DNA of 64,000 nt from positions 62,001 through 126,000 of the forward strand of contig SCRT01000004.1 of the NCBI GenBank assembly GCA_004298465.1, in the 5' to 3' direction. The translations under genes and the position numbers were made by a program. Shown one piece after another: positions 34,586 through 44,865 of this stretch (within the stretch, counting starts at the first letter, position 1; the number at the start of each line of letters is the position of its first letter). A model generated the notes under the pieces. It was not told where the DNA came from and made no database searches. It saw only the letters and a program-made list of their open reading frames with translations. This DNA comes from Nevskiaceae bacterium. GTDB lineage: Bacteria > Pseudomonadota > Gammaproteobacteria > Nevskiales > Nevskiaceae.

Positions 34586-35828
34586 ATGCGACACCCCTAC
34601 GAGTTGTTTACCGGCCTGCGCTACACGCGTGCTAAGCGCCGCAACCACTTCATTTCCTTCATCTCCATCGCCTCCATGGCGGGCATTACCGTGGGCGTGA
34701 TGGCGCTGATCGTGGTGCTGTCCGTGATGAACGGCTTCGAGGCCAAGCTGCGCGACAGCATTCTCGGCATGGCATCCGACGCCACGATCTCGGCGTTGTC
34801 GCCGGACGGCATGGTGGAATGGTCGCAGATCCGCACGCTGGCGCTGAACACGCCGGGCGTGACGGGGGCGGCGCCGTATGTATCCGGGCAGGGCATGCTG
34901 CGCGCCGGGGAAGCGCTGACCGGCGCGGAGCTGCGTGGCGTCGACCCGGCGCTGGAGACCACTGTGTCCGCTGTTGGCGAGCACATGAAGACAGGTTCGC
35001 TTGCGGCCCTGCGGCCCGGCAGCTACGGCATCGTGCTGGGGGCGGAACTGGCGCAGGTGCTGCACGTGGGGGTGGGCGATGCGGTGGATCTGATGATCCC
35101 GATGGCGGCCGTGACGCCAGCCGGCATCCTGCCGCGGTTCCGGCGTTTCACGGTGGCCGGCATCTTCCAGGTGGACAACTACCAGTACGACCGTGGCATG
35201 GCGCTGACCAACCTCCACGACCTCGCCACGCTGTACCGGATGGGTGATGCCGTAACCGGTGTGCGTCTGAAGGTGGCGGACGTGGAGCGCGCGCCGCAGG
35301 TGGCTCGTGCGCTCGCCGCCACATTGCCGGGGCTGTACTACGTCAGCGACTGGACGCAGACCAATGCCACGTTCTTCCAGGCCATCGGTACGGAAAAGAC
35401 CGTGATGTTCATCATCCTGTCCTTCATCGTGCTGGTGGCAGTGTTCAACATCGTCTCCACGCTGGTGATGGTGGTGCAGGACAAGCAGTCCGACATCGCC
35501 ATCCTGCGCACGCTCGGCGCCACGCCGCGCTCGATCATCGCCATCTTCATGGTGCAGGGTTCCATCATCGGCTTCGTCGGCACGGCGCTGGGCGTGTTCC
35601 TCGGCGTGCTGCTGGCGCTGAACGTGGAAACGCTGGTGCCGATCCTCGAGGTGCTGACCCACCACCAGTTCCTGAATCCGCAGATCTACTACATCAGCCA
35701 GCTGCCCTCGAAGCTGGAAGCGGGCGATGTTGTGCGCATCACGATCCTGGCGCTGGTGCTGGGCTTCTTCTCCACGCTGTATCCGGCGTGGCGCGCCTCC
35801 AAGGTTCAGCCGGCGGAGGCGCTGCGCT

Positions 35829-35836
<8 letters not shown>
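34586..35836 (+). CDS. lolC: Lipoprotein-releasing ABC transporter membrane subunit LolC (or LolF-type)
   Basis: 416 residues. One N-terminal helix ([27 protein letters not shown]), a large periplasmic MacB-type domain and three C-terminal helices ([67 protein letters not shown]) give the LolC/LolE topology. It ends [17 protein letters not shown], the family C-terminus. It releases outer-membrane lipoproteins from the inner membrane together with LolD. The gene overlaps lolD by 8 bases. No lolE follows; instead comEC comes after lolD. A single subunit replacing LolC and LolE (LolF) is therefore possible, unless lolE lies elsewhere. Confidence 0.93.
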
Positions 35837-36558
<722 letters not shown>

Positions 36559-36575
<17 letters not shown>

Positions 36576-38859
36576 ACGGGCCGCTCCTTCGGCGGCGGAT
36601 GCGCCGCTGTTCCTGTGCCTGGCCGTCACGGCCGGCGTGATCGTGCTGCTGGCGCTGCCGGAAATCCCCGGTGCACCGTGGCTGCTGGCCGCTGCGCTGC
36701 CGGGCCTCGTGCCGTGGCGCGGGCGGCGCTGGCTGGCGCCGCTGTGTCTGGGCTTTCTGGTGACGGCCTGGAATGCCGGCGATCGGATCGACGACCGCTG
36801 GCCGGTCGCCCGCGACGGCGAAGTCGTCACGCTTACCGGTGCCGTTGCCGACCTGCCGCAGGCGCGCGGGGCGGGGCGCAGTGCCTCCGTGCGCTTCCTG
36901 TTCGAGCCGCAAGGCAATACCGCCCCGGCGCTGCCGCGACGCATCCGGGTGGCGTGGTACGACGGCCATGCCGTCGTGCGCGGCGGGGAATGCTGGCAGC
37001 TGGCGTTGAAGCTGCGGGCGCCGCATGGCAGCGCCAGCCCCGGCGCCTTCGACTACGAGCGTTGGCTGTTCATGAGCGGCATCGGTGCGACTGGCGTGGT
37101 GAAGACGGGAACCCCGTGCGGCGCGGCGCCGGGCTACACGTGGCTGCGCCTGCGCGCCGGGCTGCGCGACCGGCTGGATGGCTGGCTGCACGGCGTGCCG
37201 GGCCACGGGCTGGTGGATGGCCTGGTGCTGGGTGACCGGGCGCGGCTCGTGCAGCACGACTGGGACACGTTCCGCGAAACCGGCACCAGCCACTTGATGG
37301 CGGTGTCCGGCCTGCACCTCGGCATCGTGGCGGGGGCGGCGTATTTCCTGCTGCGCTGGCTGTGGGTGCTATGGCCGGGGCTGGCGCTGCGGCTGCCGGC
37401 GCAGAAGGCGGCGCTGGTCGGCTCCGTCGCCGTCGGCGTGCTGTACGCCGCGTTGTCCGGCTTTGCCGTGCCGGCGCTGCGTTCCGCCATCATGCTGGCG
37501 GTGGCGGCCTTCGCCCTGTTGCTGGGCGGGGCGCGTAGCCTGCCGCGCGCGCTGGCGCTGGCATGGCTCATCATCGTGCTGGCCGATCCCACCGTGCTGC
37601 TCGGCGCCAGCCTGTGGCTGTCCTTCGGCGCCGTGGCGCTGATCGCGTGGTGGGTGGGTGGGCGCCTCGGGCTCGGCGGCAAGCTCAAGACGGCGGTGCA
37701 GTTGCAGGTGGCGCTGAGCATTGCGCTGGTGCCGCTGACGCTGTGGTTCTTCGGCGGCGCAAGCTGGGTGTCGCCGCTCGCGAATCTGTGCGTCATCCCG
37801 GCGGCGGGTGTGTTGCTGCCGCTGTTGATGGTGGCGGTGGTGCTGGCCCTCGCCGTACCGGCGGTCGGCATTCCGGCGCTGCAGGCCATGAGCTGGGCGT
37901 GGTGGGCGCTGTACCGGGGGCTGGAATGGCTGGCCACCAGTGCGCCGCACGTGTGGCTGGCGCTGGTTCCGCATCCGCTCGTGCTGCTGCTGGCGTTGCT
38001 GGGCGCCGTGCTGCTGCTGGCGCCACGCGGTCTGCCGGTGCGCCCGCTGGCCTTCGCCTGCCTGCTGCCGCTGGTGCTGCCGCGCGACCTCGCGCCGCCG
38101 CCGGGTCATTTCCGCCTGGCCGTGCTGGACGTCGGTGAAGGGCTGGCGGCGGTGGTGCGCACGCACCGCCATGCGCTGTTGTTCGATGCCGGCCCGGCAT
38201 TTCCCAGCGGCCTGAACATGGGCGAGGCGGTGGTCGTGCCCTATCTGCGCACGCAGGGTTTGCGTGGGCTCGACGTGATGATGATCTCGCACCGTGACAT
38301 GGACCACCGCGGCGGCGCCCCGGCAGTGCAGGCGGCGCTGCCCGTCGTGCGCATGCTGGGCGTGGTTGGGGAAAATCCCTGCTTCGCGGGGCAACGCTGG
38401 GAATGGGATGGCGTGGTGTTTGACGTACTGAATCCGTCGCCGGACGTGCAGGCCTCGCGCAACAACAGTGGCTGCGTGCTGCGCGTGGCGGTTCAGGACG
38501 TCGCGGTTCTGCTGCCGGCGGACATCGAGGCGCGTGCGGAAGCGTGGCTCGTCGAGGCCTACGGCGCCGAACTGCGCGCGCCGGTGCTGGTGGCGCCGCA
38601 CCACGGCAGCCGGACGTCCTCCACCCCGGCGTTCGTCGCCGCGGTGCGCCCGGAAGTGGTGATCTACCCGGCGGGATGGGAAAACCAGTTTCATTTCCCG
38701 CGCCCGGAAGTCGTAGCGCGCTATACGGCAGCGCGCGCCGGGCAGTTCCAGACCGGCGTGCTGGGGACGCTGGAGGTGGACGTCGGCCCTGAAGGGCCGG
38801 GTCCGGTTCGCGCCTGGCGCAGCGAACGCCGACGCCTGTGGCACGCTGCCGTGCAATGA
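36559..38859 (+). CDS. comEC: DNA internalisation protein ComEC/Rec2
   Basis: 766 residues from ATG 36559 inside the lolD 3' end. An N-terminal DUF4131/OB-like region ([16 protein letters not shown]) is followed by the multi-helix Competence domain ([39 protein letters not shown]; about ten helices) and a C-terminal metallo-beta-lactamase-like domain ([35 protein letters not shown]). The channel moves single-stranded DNA across the inner membrane in natural transformation. HRDMDHRG keeps the D-H pair of the metallo domain; the first His is present as well. Some members degrade the non-transported strand. Linkage to lolCD is common in this group of bacteria. Confidence 0.95.
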
Positions 38860-38915
38860 ATTGCACCTGTATCCACGAGAGATGACAGCAGATGACGACC
38901 GATGGAAGTGAAACG

Positions 38916-39410
38916 ATGAAAACCCTGCTGGTGGTGTACCACACGCGCACGGGCGGTACACAGCAGATGGTGGAAGCGGCCGTGGCGCAGGCGCGGGGGC
39001 TGGAAGACGGCGTGCGCATCGTCGTGCAGCGGGCGCAGGACACACAGCCGGAAGACCTGCGCGCGGCGGACGGCTACCTGTTCGCGGCGCCGGAGAACCT
39101 CGCGGCGCTCGCGGGCGCGATGAAGGAATTCTTTGACCGCTGCTACTACCCGGTGCTGGGGCAGCTCAATGGCCGGCCCTATGCGGCGATGATCTGCGCC
39201 GGCAGCGACGGGACAGGGGCGAAAAAGCAGCTCGAGCGCATCGCCCTGGGCTGGCGGCTCGTGCAGGTACTGCCCACGCCCATCGTGTGCACGCACGCGC
39301 AGACCGCCGAGCGCATCGCGGCGCCCAAGCACATCACGGACGCCGACCGCGCGCGCTGCGGGGAAGTCGGCGCGACGCTGGCAGTGGGCATGGCGGTGGG
39401 AAGTTTCTGA
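38916..39410 (+). CDS. Flavodoxin-like NAD(P)H oxidoreductase
   Basis: 164 residues from ATG 38916, preferred over ATG 38892 because GGAAG lies 8 bases upstream and homology starts at [10 protein letters not shown]. The flavodoxin phosphate loop [10 protein letters not shown] binds FMN; the second loop region is [25 protein letters not shown] with the WrbA/IsoB-like pattern, and the third is [17 protein letters not shown]. It is a soluble FMN redox protein of unknown partner. It lies 56 bases after comEC on the same strand and 65 bases before the SPFH gene. Confidence 0.8.
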   Translation: MKTLLVVYHTRTGGTQQMVEAAVAQARGLEDGVRIVVQRAQDTQPEDLRAADGYLFAAPENLAALAGAMKEFFDRCYYPVLGQLNGRPYAAMICAGSDGTGAKKQLERIALGWRLVQVLPTPIVCTHAQTAERIAAPKHITDADRARCGEVGATLAVGMAVGSF

Positions 39411-39475
39411 GTGCGGCGATCCCCCTGGTGCCTTCGGGTACGATGTATTTCGGGATCGACGGCAGGGAGTGGGGC

Positions 39476-40429
39476 ATGGACGCGGGTTTCGTGACGGCGG
39501 TGGTGATCGGGGTCTTTCTGCTGGTGACGGCATGGCGCGGAGTCGTGACGGTGCCGCAGGGCATGGAATACACGGTCGAGCGCTTCGGCAAGTACCGCGC
39601 GACGTTCCGGCCCGGCTTCCATTGGCTCGTGCCATACGTGGATCGCATCGGCCGGCGCCTGAACATGATGGAACAGGTGCTGGACGTGCCGAGCCAGGAA
39701 GTCATCACCAAGGACAACGCCATGGTCGGCGTCGACGGCGTGGTGTTCTTCCAGGTGCTCGACGCACCGAAGGCTGCCTACGAAGTGCATCAGCTTGAAT
39801 ACGCCATCCTCAATCTGACGATGACGAACCTGCGCACCGTCATGGGATCGATGGACCTGGACGAATTGCTCTCGCAGCGTGACCATATCAACATCCAGTT
39901 GCTGCATGTGGTGGACGGCGCGACGACGCCGTGGGGCATCAAGGTGACGCGCGTGGAGATCAAGGACATCCGCCCGCCGAACGACCTCGTGGAATCCATG
40001 GCGCGGCAGATGAAGGCAGAGCGTGACAAGCGCGCCCAGATTCTCGAAGCCGAGGGCTTGCGCCAGTCCGCGATCCTCAAGGCAGAGGGCGAACGCCAGG
40101 CGCAGATTCTGGCGGCGGAAGGCCAGAAGCAGGAACAGATTCTCGAAGCTGAAGGCCGGCGCGAAGCGGCGTTCCGCGACGCCGAGGCACGTGAACGTCA
40201 AGCGCAGGCCGAAGCGCGCGCCACGCTGATGGTGAGCGAGGCGATCAGCAAGGGCGACCTGCAGGCCATCAACTACTTCGTGGCGAACCGCTACATCGAT
40301 GCGCTTGGCAAGATCGCCACCAGCCCCAACGAGAAGCTTGTCTTCATGCCGCTGGAAGCCGGCAACGTGCTCGGTGCGCTGGGCGGTATCACGGAACTCG
40401 CGCGCAAGGCAGCGGCAGGTAAGGCCTGA
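39476..40429 (+). CDS. SPFH/band-7 membrane protease-associated protein (paraslipin, QmcA-like)
   Basis: 317 residues. One N-terminal helix ([20 protein letters not shown]) anchors it in the inner membrane. The SPFH domain ([38 protein letters not shown]) is followed by a coiled coil with repeats of ILEAEG-Q-R (residues about 190-250), the region through which these proteins oligomerise. They organise lipid microdomains and bind FtsH or other proteases. It is followed after one base by an NfeD gene, the usual partner in bacterial SPFH operons. Confidence 0.93.
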   Translation: MDAGFVTAVVIGVFLLVTAWRGVVTVPQGMEYTVERFGKYRATFRPGFHWLVPYVDRIGRRLNMMEQVLDVPSQEVITKDNAMVGVDGVVFFQVLDAPKAAYEVHQLEYAILNLTMTNLRTVMGSMDLDELLSQRDHINIQLLHVVDGATTPWGIKVTRVEIKDIRPPNDLVESMARQMKAERDKRAQILEAEGLRQSAILKAEGERQAQILAAEGQKQEQILEAEGRREAAFRDAEARERQAQAEARATLMVSEAISKGDLQAINYFVANRYIDALGKIATSPNEKLVFMPLEAGNVLGALGGITELARKAAAGKA

Positions 40430-40430
40430 C

Positions 40431-40889
40431 ATGTCGATCGCCTACGGCTACTGGGTTCTGCTCGGCTTCGGGCTGCTGGTGCTCGAAATGATCCTGCCGA
40501 CGGAATTCGTGCTGCTGTGGGTCGGCGTTGCGGCGGTCGCGGTAGGCGGGCTCGCCTGGCTGATGCCGGGGCTGGCGTGGCCCATCGCCGTCGGGGTGTG
40601 GGGTGCGCTGTCCGTGGTGTTCATCCTGCTGTGGCGGCATTTCAAGCCGCTGTCATTCGTCAGCGACCAGCCGGCGTTGAACCGCCGCGGTGAGTCCTAC
40701 ATCGGCCGCCAGTTCACGCTGACGGAGGCGATCGTGGACGGTGTCGGCATGTTGCGCGTGGACGATACGCGCTGGCGCATCACGGGCCCGGACCACCTGC
40801 CCGCCGGCACGCCGGTGCGCGTGGTGGCGGTGGATGGCGCAACACTGTGCGTCACGCCAGTGGTTGGCTGCGGAATCGGGGAAGACTGA
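40431..40889 (+). CDS. NfeD-like membrane protein, short form
   Basis: 152 residues. The N-terminal half holds two or three membrane helices (YWVLLGFGLLVLEMILPTEFVLLWVGVAAVAVGGLAWLMPG, AWPIAVGVWGALSVVFILLW) and the C-terminal half an OB-fold domain (GRQFTLTEAIVDGVGMLRVDDTRWRITGPDHLPAGTPVRVVAVDG). No serine protease ClpP-like domain is present, so it is the short NfeD1b type. It assembles with the SPFH protein encoded just upstream. A MITE-like element begins right after the stop. Confidence 0.9.
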   Translation: MSIAYGYWVLLGFGLLVLEMILPTEFVLLWVGVAAVAVGGLAWLMPGLAWPIAVGVWGALSVVFILLWRHFKPLSFVSDQPALNRRGESYIGRQFTLTEAIVDGVGMLRVDDTRWRITGPDHLPAGTPVRVVAVDGATLCVTPVVGCGIGED

Positions 40890-41142
40890 AGGAAACGCTG
40901 AACAACCTACTGCGCCTGACATCTCGCACGAGGGCGGTGCTCGAAATGCTCATGGACCCCACGTACACTCGTTCGCGCACTGCGAAGCATGCTTTGTTGC
41001 GATGAGGCGGGCCGTGCATGAAGGCCCGTGCATGAAGCACGGGCGTTCGGCGGCGCAAGATGCCGCTGGCATCTTGAGAAGGCCCGCCTTACCCATCCTC
41101 GTGCGACCCGTCTTCGCTGGTGATGGTTGTTCAGCGTTTCCT
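40890..41142. mobile_element. MITE-like element with terminal inverted repeats (copy B, 253 bp)
   Basis: The left end AGGAAACGCTGAACAACC (40890-40907) is an exact 18-base inverted match to 41125-41142. The left interior shares its pattern with copy A at 18723-18853. The right interior (about 40975-41110) is specific to this copy and contains short self-complementary segments (GGCGGGCC / GGCCCGCC). No transposase is encoded. It lies between the nfeD stop and the 3' end of hisI, leaving 33 bases of ordinary intergenic DNA before hisI. Confidence 0.7.
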
Positions 41143-41175
41143 GAACCTGCGTCTTTTGCCGAATTTCTTGGCGGT

Positions 41176-41661
41176 TCAGAGCTTTGTCGGATTTGGTGCG
41201 TCGCCGTAGACCTGCTTGGGGTCGAACACTTTCTCGTGTTCCTCGAACTTCAGCACGCGCGAGAACGTGCCTGGCCCGAGCGGCACGGAGCGGTAGAAGC
41301 AGGAGCGGTAGCCGACGTGGCAGGACGCTTCGTTGCCCGCCACTTCCACACGCAGCCACACTGCGTCCTGGTCGTCGTCGATACGCAACTCCACCACTTT
41401 CTGCACCAGGCCGCTCGTCGCACCCTTGTGCCACAGCACCTGGCGCGACCGCGACCAGTAATGCGCTTCGCCGGTGGCAATGGTGCGTTTCAGCGCTTCG
41501 GCGTTCATGTAGCCGAGCATCAGCACTTCCCCACTGCGCGCGCTCGTCGTCACGCACACGATCAGGCCGTGGTCATCGAATTTCGGGGCGAGGTCGTGGC
41601 TTTCCTCGACCTGCTCGATGGATGTGCGGGCAGCAAACTGGATATCGGCAGCGTCAGTCAT
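41176..41661 (-). CDS. hisI: Phosphoribosyl-AMP cyclohydrolase
   Basis: 161 residues. It opens the adenine ring of phosphoribosyl-AMP, the third step of histidine synthesis. The conserved LMLGYMNAEALKRTIATGEAHYWSRSRQVLWHKGATSG and the zinc cysteines in AGNEASCHVGYRSCFYRSV are intact. The protein is the stand-alone HisI domain without the HisE pyrophosphatase domain, and no other his gene lies nearby (only hisS, which is unrelated to the pathway). An N-terminal extension of about 25 residues and a C-terminal extension of about 30 are longer than typical. Confidence 0.94.
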   Translation of the reverse strand: MTDAADIQFAARTSIEQVEESHDLAPKFDDHGLIVCVTTSARSGEVLMLGYMNAEALKRTIATGEAHYWSRSRQVLWHKGATSGLVQKVVELRIDDDQDAVWLRVEVAGNEASCHVGYRSCFYRSVPLGPGTFSRVLKFEEHEKVFDPKQVYGDAPNPTKL

Positions 41662-41721
41662 GGAAGGGCTGAAACAACGAAACGGGCGTCTTTATACCAC
41701 GGCACTCCGGGTTCTCCATCA

Positions 41722-42222
41722 TTAATGGCGCCCGTCATGCGCTCTGCCGTTGCCACGCTGCGTGCCCCGTGTGCGGTTCGCAGTATCCCGCCAGTGGCCG
41801 CGGCTGCTCGCGCCATTGCGGGGCGCCCAGTTACGACTTGCTCCGCCGGCGGCACGTTGTGGCCATTGCGCCGTGCCGCGGTTGCCGCCGCGCCACTGGC
41901 CGTGAGAACGTGCATCGTCACGCGATGCCCAGCCGCGAGATGGGTATCGATGGCCTGATCGCACGTAGCGGTCATGGTCGCGGACGATGACCGTGGGGCC
42001 AGGCGCAACGTAGGTCGGGCTGGACCAGTAGCCGCCGACGTAGGCGGAGCCGTATACCGGAGCCGGGGCGTATCCATAGTCGTAGCCGTAGCCTGGGCCA
42101 TAGGCGTAGCCCGAATCGTAGGCCGGGTAGGCGACACAGGCACTGCAGGCCATGGCGAACAGGGCCGGCAGCCCGAAGACGCGCGCAATGCGTACTGCAG
42201 ATCTCGTGATGGACTTTTTCAT
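41722..42222 (-). CDS. Exported Tyr/Gly-rich and basic protein of unknown function
   Basis: 166 residues from ATG 42222 (a GGGG tract precedes it). A signal peptide or lipoprotein signal (MKKSITRSAVRIARVFGLPALFAMACSAC) is followed by a Tyr/Gly repeat (YDSGYAYGPGYGYDYGYAP) and a VGGYWSSPTY segment like the YXWGXW motif family, and then by an Arg/Gly/Asn-rich basic tail. The lipobox candidates are ACSAC. Function unknown; such proteins are often envelope proteins seen in stress responses. It lies 168 bases downstream of the QueD/PTPS-like gene on the same strand. Confidence 0.65.
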   Translation of the reverse strand: MKKSITRSAVRIARVFGLPALFAMACSACVAYPAYDSGYAYGPGYGYDYGYAPAPVYGSAYVGGYWSSPTYVAPGPTVIVRDHDRYVRSGHRYPSRGWASRDDARSHGQWRGGNRGTAQWPQRAAGGASRNWAPRNGASSRGHWRDTANRTRGTQRGNGRAHDGRH

Positions 42223-42366
42223 GACGCACCCCATGCCATTCTGCAAATGTGCGTCATTGTCCTCCCGGGTATGTTGACGCGGGCTGAACGCGCCGCGATA
42301 CGCGGGTACGCCGCGGTGAACGGCGAAAAGGAAGTCTGAAGGTGTCCCCGGATGCTTGCGGCTTTC

Positions 42367-42393
42367 CCTATCCCAATCCCCAATCTGCAATCA
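42367..42393. repeat. Short dispersed repeat, AATCCCCAATC type (copy 3)
   Basis: The tract around CCCAATCCCCAATC ends in the stop codon of the QueD/PTPS-like gene (TCA at 42391-42393, complement). It is related to the tracts at 2207, 14272 and 63681, again at a 3' end. Confidence 0.5.
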
Positions 42394-43233
42394 GATCCGG
42401 GCGCTTGCCAGCCCGCCCTTGCCGGTGCCTTCGTAGGCGCGTACTTCGATGCACTGCCCGCGGTGCTGCTGCGCAAGGGTCTGGGCAATATGTTCAGCGA
42501 GGCGTTCCACGGTACTGGGGCCGTCGATCAACCGGCAGCGAGCTTCCGGCACAGCGAGTTCGTAGCGCCCTTCACCGGAGTCGTAGCCGAAGCGCAGTTG
42601 CCCGGCGTGGCACTCCAGCAGATCCTGCCGGGTGCCGAGGTGGACGCCGTCCCAGACTGCCGCCCACTCGCGCTCCAGCACCGCATCGCGCCGGCCGTCG
42701 ACGTGGATGCAGACGCGGGAACGGTGGCCGTGGCCGAGGCGCTGGCAATGCCCGCCGTGTTTCTGCAGGCCGTGCGTGTAGTGGTAGACCGCGCCGCGCG
42801 GGTTTGCGGTGCGCAGCTTCAGTACGACGTCATCCACGCTGCGTGGCAATACGCTGGCGACGCGTGGCAGCAGGAACTGCACGAGCACTGTCGGCGTGAT
42901 GCGCGCGGTATCCAGCGCCGCGACGGCAACCGCCGGCGCGAGATACTCGTAAGCGCCAGCGGCAGCCTCGAACGCCAGTGCGCAGCGTTTGCCGGTCAAG
43001 TGCAGGCCCACGCTCGCCAGCCGTCGCGGCACCAGTAGGCGGTGGTCGACCGCGTCGTCGATGGCGCGCTTCAAGCGTTGCTTGACGTCACGGAAGTCCA
43101 GCACCATGGACTGGTCATCAAGCGCGCCGCCAAGTTCGACATCCACCACCAGGCTGTTGCCGGCCAGCCCACGCAGCGGGTCGAGAACGGCGCAGTCGAT
43201 GGTGGTGAGGGATTCGACGAACAGACGGGCCAC
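42391..43233 (-). CDS. Double-length 6-pyruvoyl-tetrahydropterin synthase / QueD-like protein
   Basis: 280 residues from GTG 43233 (TTG at 43239 is an alternative). Family members are about 120 residues, so this one holds two T-fold halves. The N-terminal half keeps SMVLDFRDVK (D46-F47) and VDHRLL (D63-H64) but has no zinc histidines. The C-terminal half has H151, H154 and H159 near a zinc site and C163 plus the H168-G-H170 motif, then GPSTVERLAEHIA and a Glu in RAYEGT, but lacks the DF and DH motifs. The complementary losses suggest one composite active site. Function in queuosine (QueD) or tetrahydropterin synthesis cannot be decided. It is divergent from gltX. Confidence 0.7.
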   Translation of the reverse strand: MARLFVESLTTIDCAVLDPLRGLAGNSLVVDVELGGALDDQSMVLDFRDVKQRLKRAIDDAVDHRLLVPRRLASVGLHLTGKRCALAFEAAAGAYEYLAPAVAVAALDTARITPTVLVQFLLPRVASVLPRSVDDVVLKLRTANPRGAVYHYTHGLQKHGGHCQRLGHGHRSRVCIHVDGRRDAVLEREWAAVWDGVHLGTRQDLLECHAGQLRFGYDSGEGRYELAVPEARCRLIDGPSTVERLAEHIAQTLAQQHRGQCIEVRAYEGTGKGGLASARI

Positions 43234-43330
43234 GGTCAAGCGCCTTTGCCGGTGGATTGGGCGCGTAGTTTAGAATCCAGCGCCTTATCTCGTTCATTTT
43301 TCGCGCTGGAAAGCGTCGCCAGGTCTCGCC

Positions 43331-44737
43331 ATGTCCGGTTCCGTTGTCACCCGTTTTGCCCCCAGCCCCACGGGCTATCTCCACATCGGCGGTGCGCGCA
43401 CCGCGCTGTTTTCGTGGTTGGCGGCGAAGAAGGCGGGCGGCAAGTTCCTGTTGCGCATCGAGGATACGGATCGTGAACGCTCCACGCAGGCCGCCGTGGA
43501 TGCGATCTTCGAAGGGCTGGACTGGCTGGGCTTGAAGTCGGACTTCGAACCGGAATACCAGACGAAGCGCTTCGGGCGTTACCGTGAAGTGATCGACGAG
43601 ATGCTGGCCGACGGGCGCGCCTATCGCTGCTACTGCTCGAAGCAGGAGCTGGATGCGATGCGCGCCGCGCAACTCGCGCGCAAGGAAAAGCCGCGCTACG
43701 ACGGCCGTTGGCGCCCCGAGCCGGGCAAGACCTTGCCGCCCCCGCCGGAAGGCGTGACGCCGGTGGTGCGCTTCCGCAATCCGGCGGACGGCAAGGTGGC
43801 CTTCGACGATTTGATCCGCGGCCATGTGGAATACGACAACCGCGAGCTGGACGATCTCATCATCCAGCGCTCCGACGGCACGCCGACCTACAACTTCTGC
43901 GTCGTCGTCGACGACCGCGACATGGGCATCACGCACGTCGTGCGCGGCGACGACCACGTCAACAACACGCCGCGGCAGATCAACATCCTGCACGCGTTGG
44001 GACAGACGCCGCCGGTGTACGCGCACGTGCCGATGATCCTCGGGCCGGACGGCGTGAAGCTGTCCAAGCGCCACGGCGCGGTGGGCGTCATCGAATACCG
44101 TGCCATGGGCTTCATGCCGGAAGCGCTGCTGAACTATCTCGTGCGGCTGGGTTGGAGCCACGGCGACGAGGAGATATTCACGCGCGACCGCATGATCGAG
44201 CTGTTCGACGTGTCACAGGTGCAGAAGTCGCCGGCGCGCTTCGATATGAAGAAGGCCGAGTGGGTCAACCACCAGTATTTGAAAGTGGCCGACCCAGCGG
44301 TCGTGGCGCCGGAATTCGATTGGCACCTGCGGCGTATCGGCCTGGACCCGGCGAATGGCCCGGCGCTCGAAGCCGTCATCGAAGCGCAGCGCGAGCGCTG
44401 CAAGACGCTGGTGGAGATGGCCGAGAAGTCACGCTTCCTGTACGCCGAGCTCACTGGCTACGACCCGAAGGACGCCGTCAAGCACCTGACTGCCGAGGGC
44501 AAGCAGGTGCTTGACGATCTGCGGGCCCGCCTTGCGGCGCTGCCGGCGTGGGAAGCGCCGGCACTGCACGCCGCGGTGCATGGTTACGCGGAAGGATGCG
44601 GGCTGGGGCTGGGCAAGGTGGCGCAGCCGCTGCGCGTGGCGGTGGCAGGCGCTGCCGTGTCGCCGCCGATCGACGTGACGCTGGCGCTGCTGGGGCGCGA
44701 GCGGACATTGGCCAGGATTGCTGCCGCCGTGAATTAG
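43331..44737 (+). CDS. gltX: Glutamyl-tRNA synthetase
   Basis: 468-residue class I synthetase. HIGH motif PTGYLHIGGARTALF (residues about 13-27), KMSKS motif LSKRHGAVGV, and the tRNA-binding GGDDHVNN region (RGDDHVNNTPRQINILHALG) are present. The C-terminal anticodon domain is of normal length. AGG lies 8 bases before the ATG. Possible promoter: TAGAAT at 43271-43276 without a convincing -35. It is the only tRNA-charging gene here besides hisS. Confidence 0.97.
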   Translation: MSGSVVTRFAPSPTGYLHIGGARTALFSWLAAKKAGGKFLLRIEDTDRERSTQAAVDAIFEGLDWLGLKSDFEPEYQTKRFGRYREVIDEMLADGRAYRCYCSKQELDAMRAAQLARKEKPRYDGRWRPEPGKTLPPPPEGVTPVVRFRNPADGKVAFDDLIRGHVEYDNRELDDLIIQRSDGTPTYNFCVVVDDRDMGITHVVRGDDHVNNTPRQINILHALGQTPPVYAHVPMILGPDGVKLSKRHGAVGVIEYRAMGFMPEALLNYLVRLGWSHGDEEIFTRDRMIELFDVSQVQKSPARFDMKKAEWVNHQYLKVADPAVVAPEFDWHLRRIGLDPANGPALEAVIEAQRERCKTLVEMAEKSRFLYAELTGYDPKDAVKHLTAEGKQVLDDLRARLAALPAWEAPALHAAVHGYAEGCGLGLGKVAQPLRVAVAGAAVSPPIDVTLALLGRERTLARIAAAVN

Positions 44738-44865
44738 CGAACGCTTGCAGCTACTTAGACGCTGGATTATTGTCCGAGGGGCGCACTGCACAGGATGCTT
44801 CGGTGATGCGGCGGTGCCGGTGGCAGGGACGCGGCAAGGACAAACCTGTGTTGATGGGGAACGAA

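Noticed and set aside
40741..41958. A 405-codon open frame running across nfeD, the MITE-like element and hisI
   Set aside because: It crosses a non-coding repeat and two genes in other frames and has no domain. It is a chance frame.
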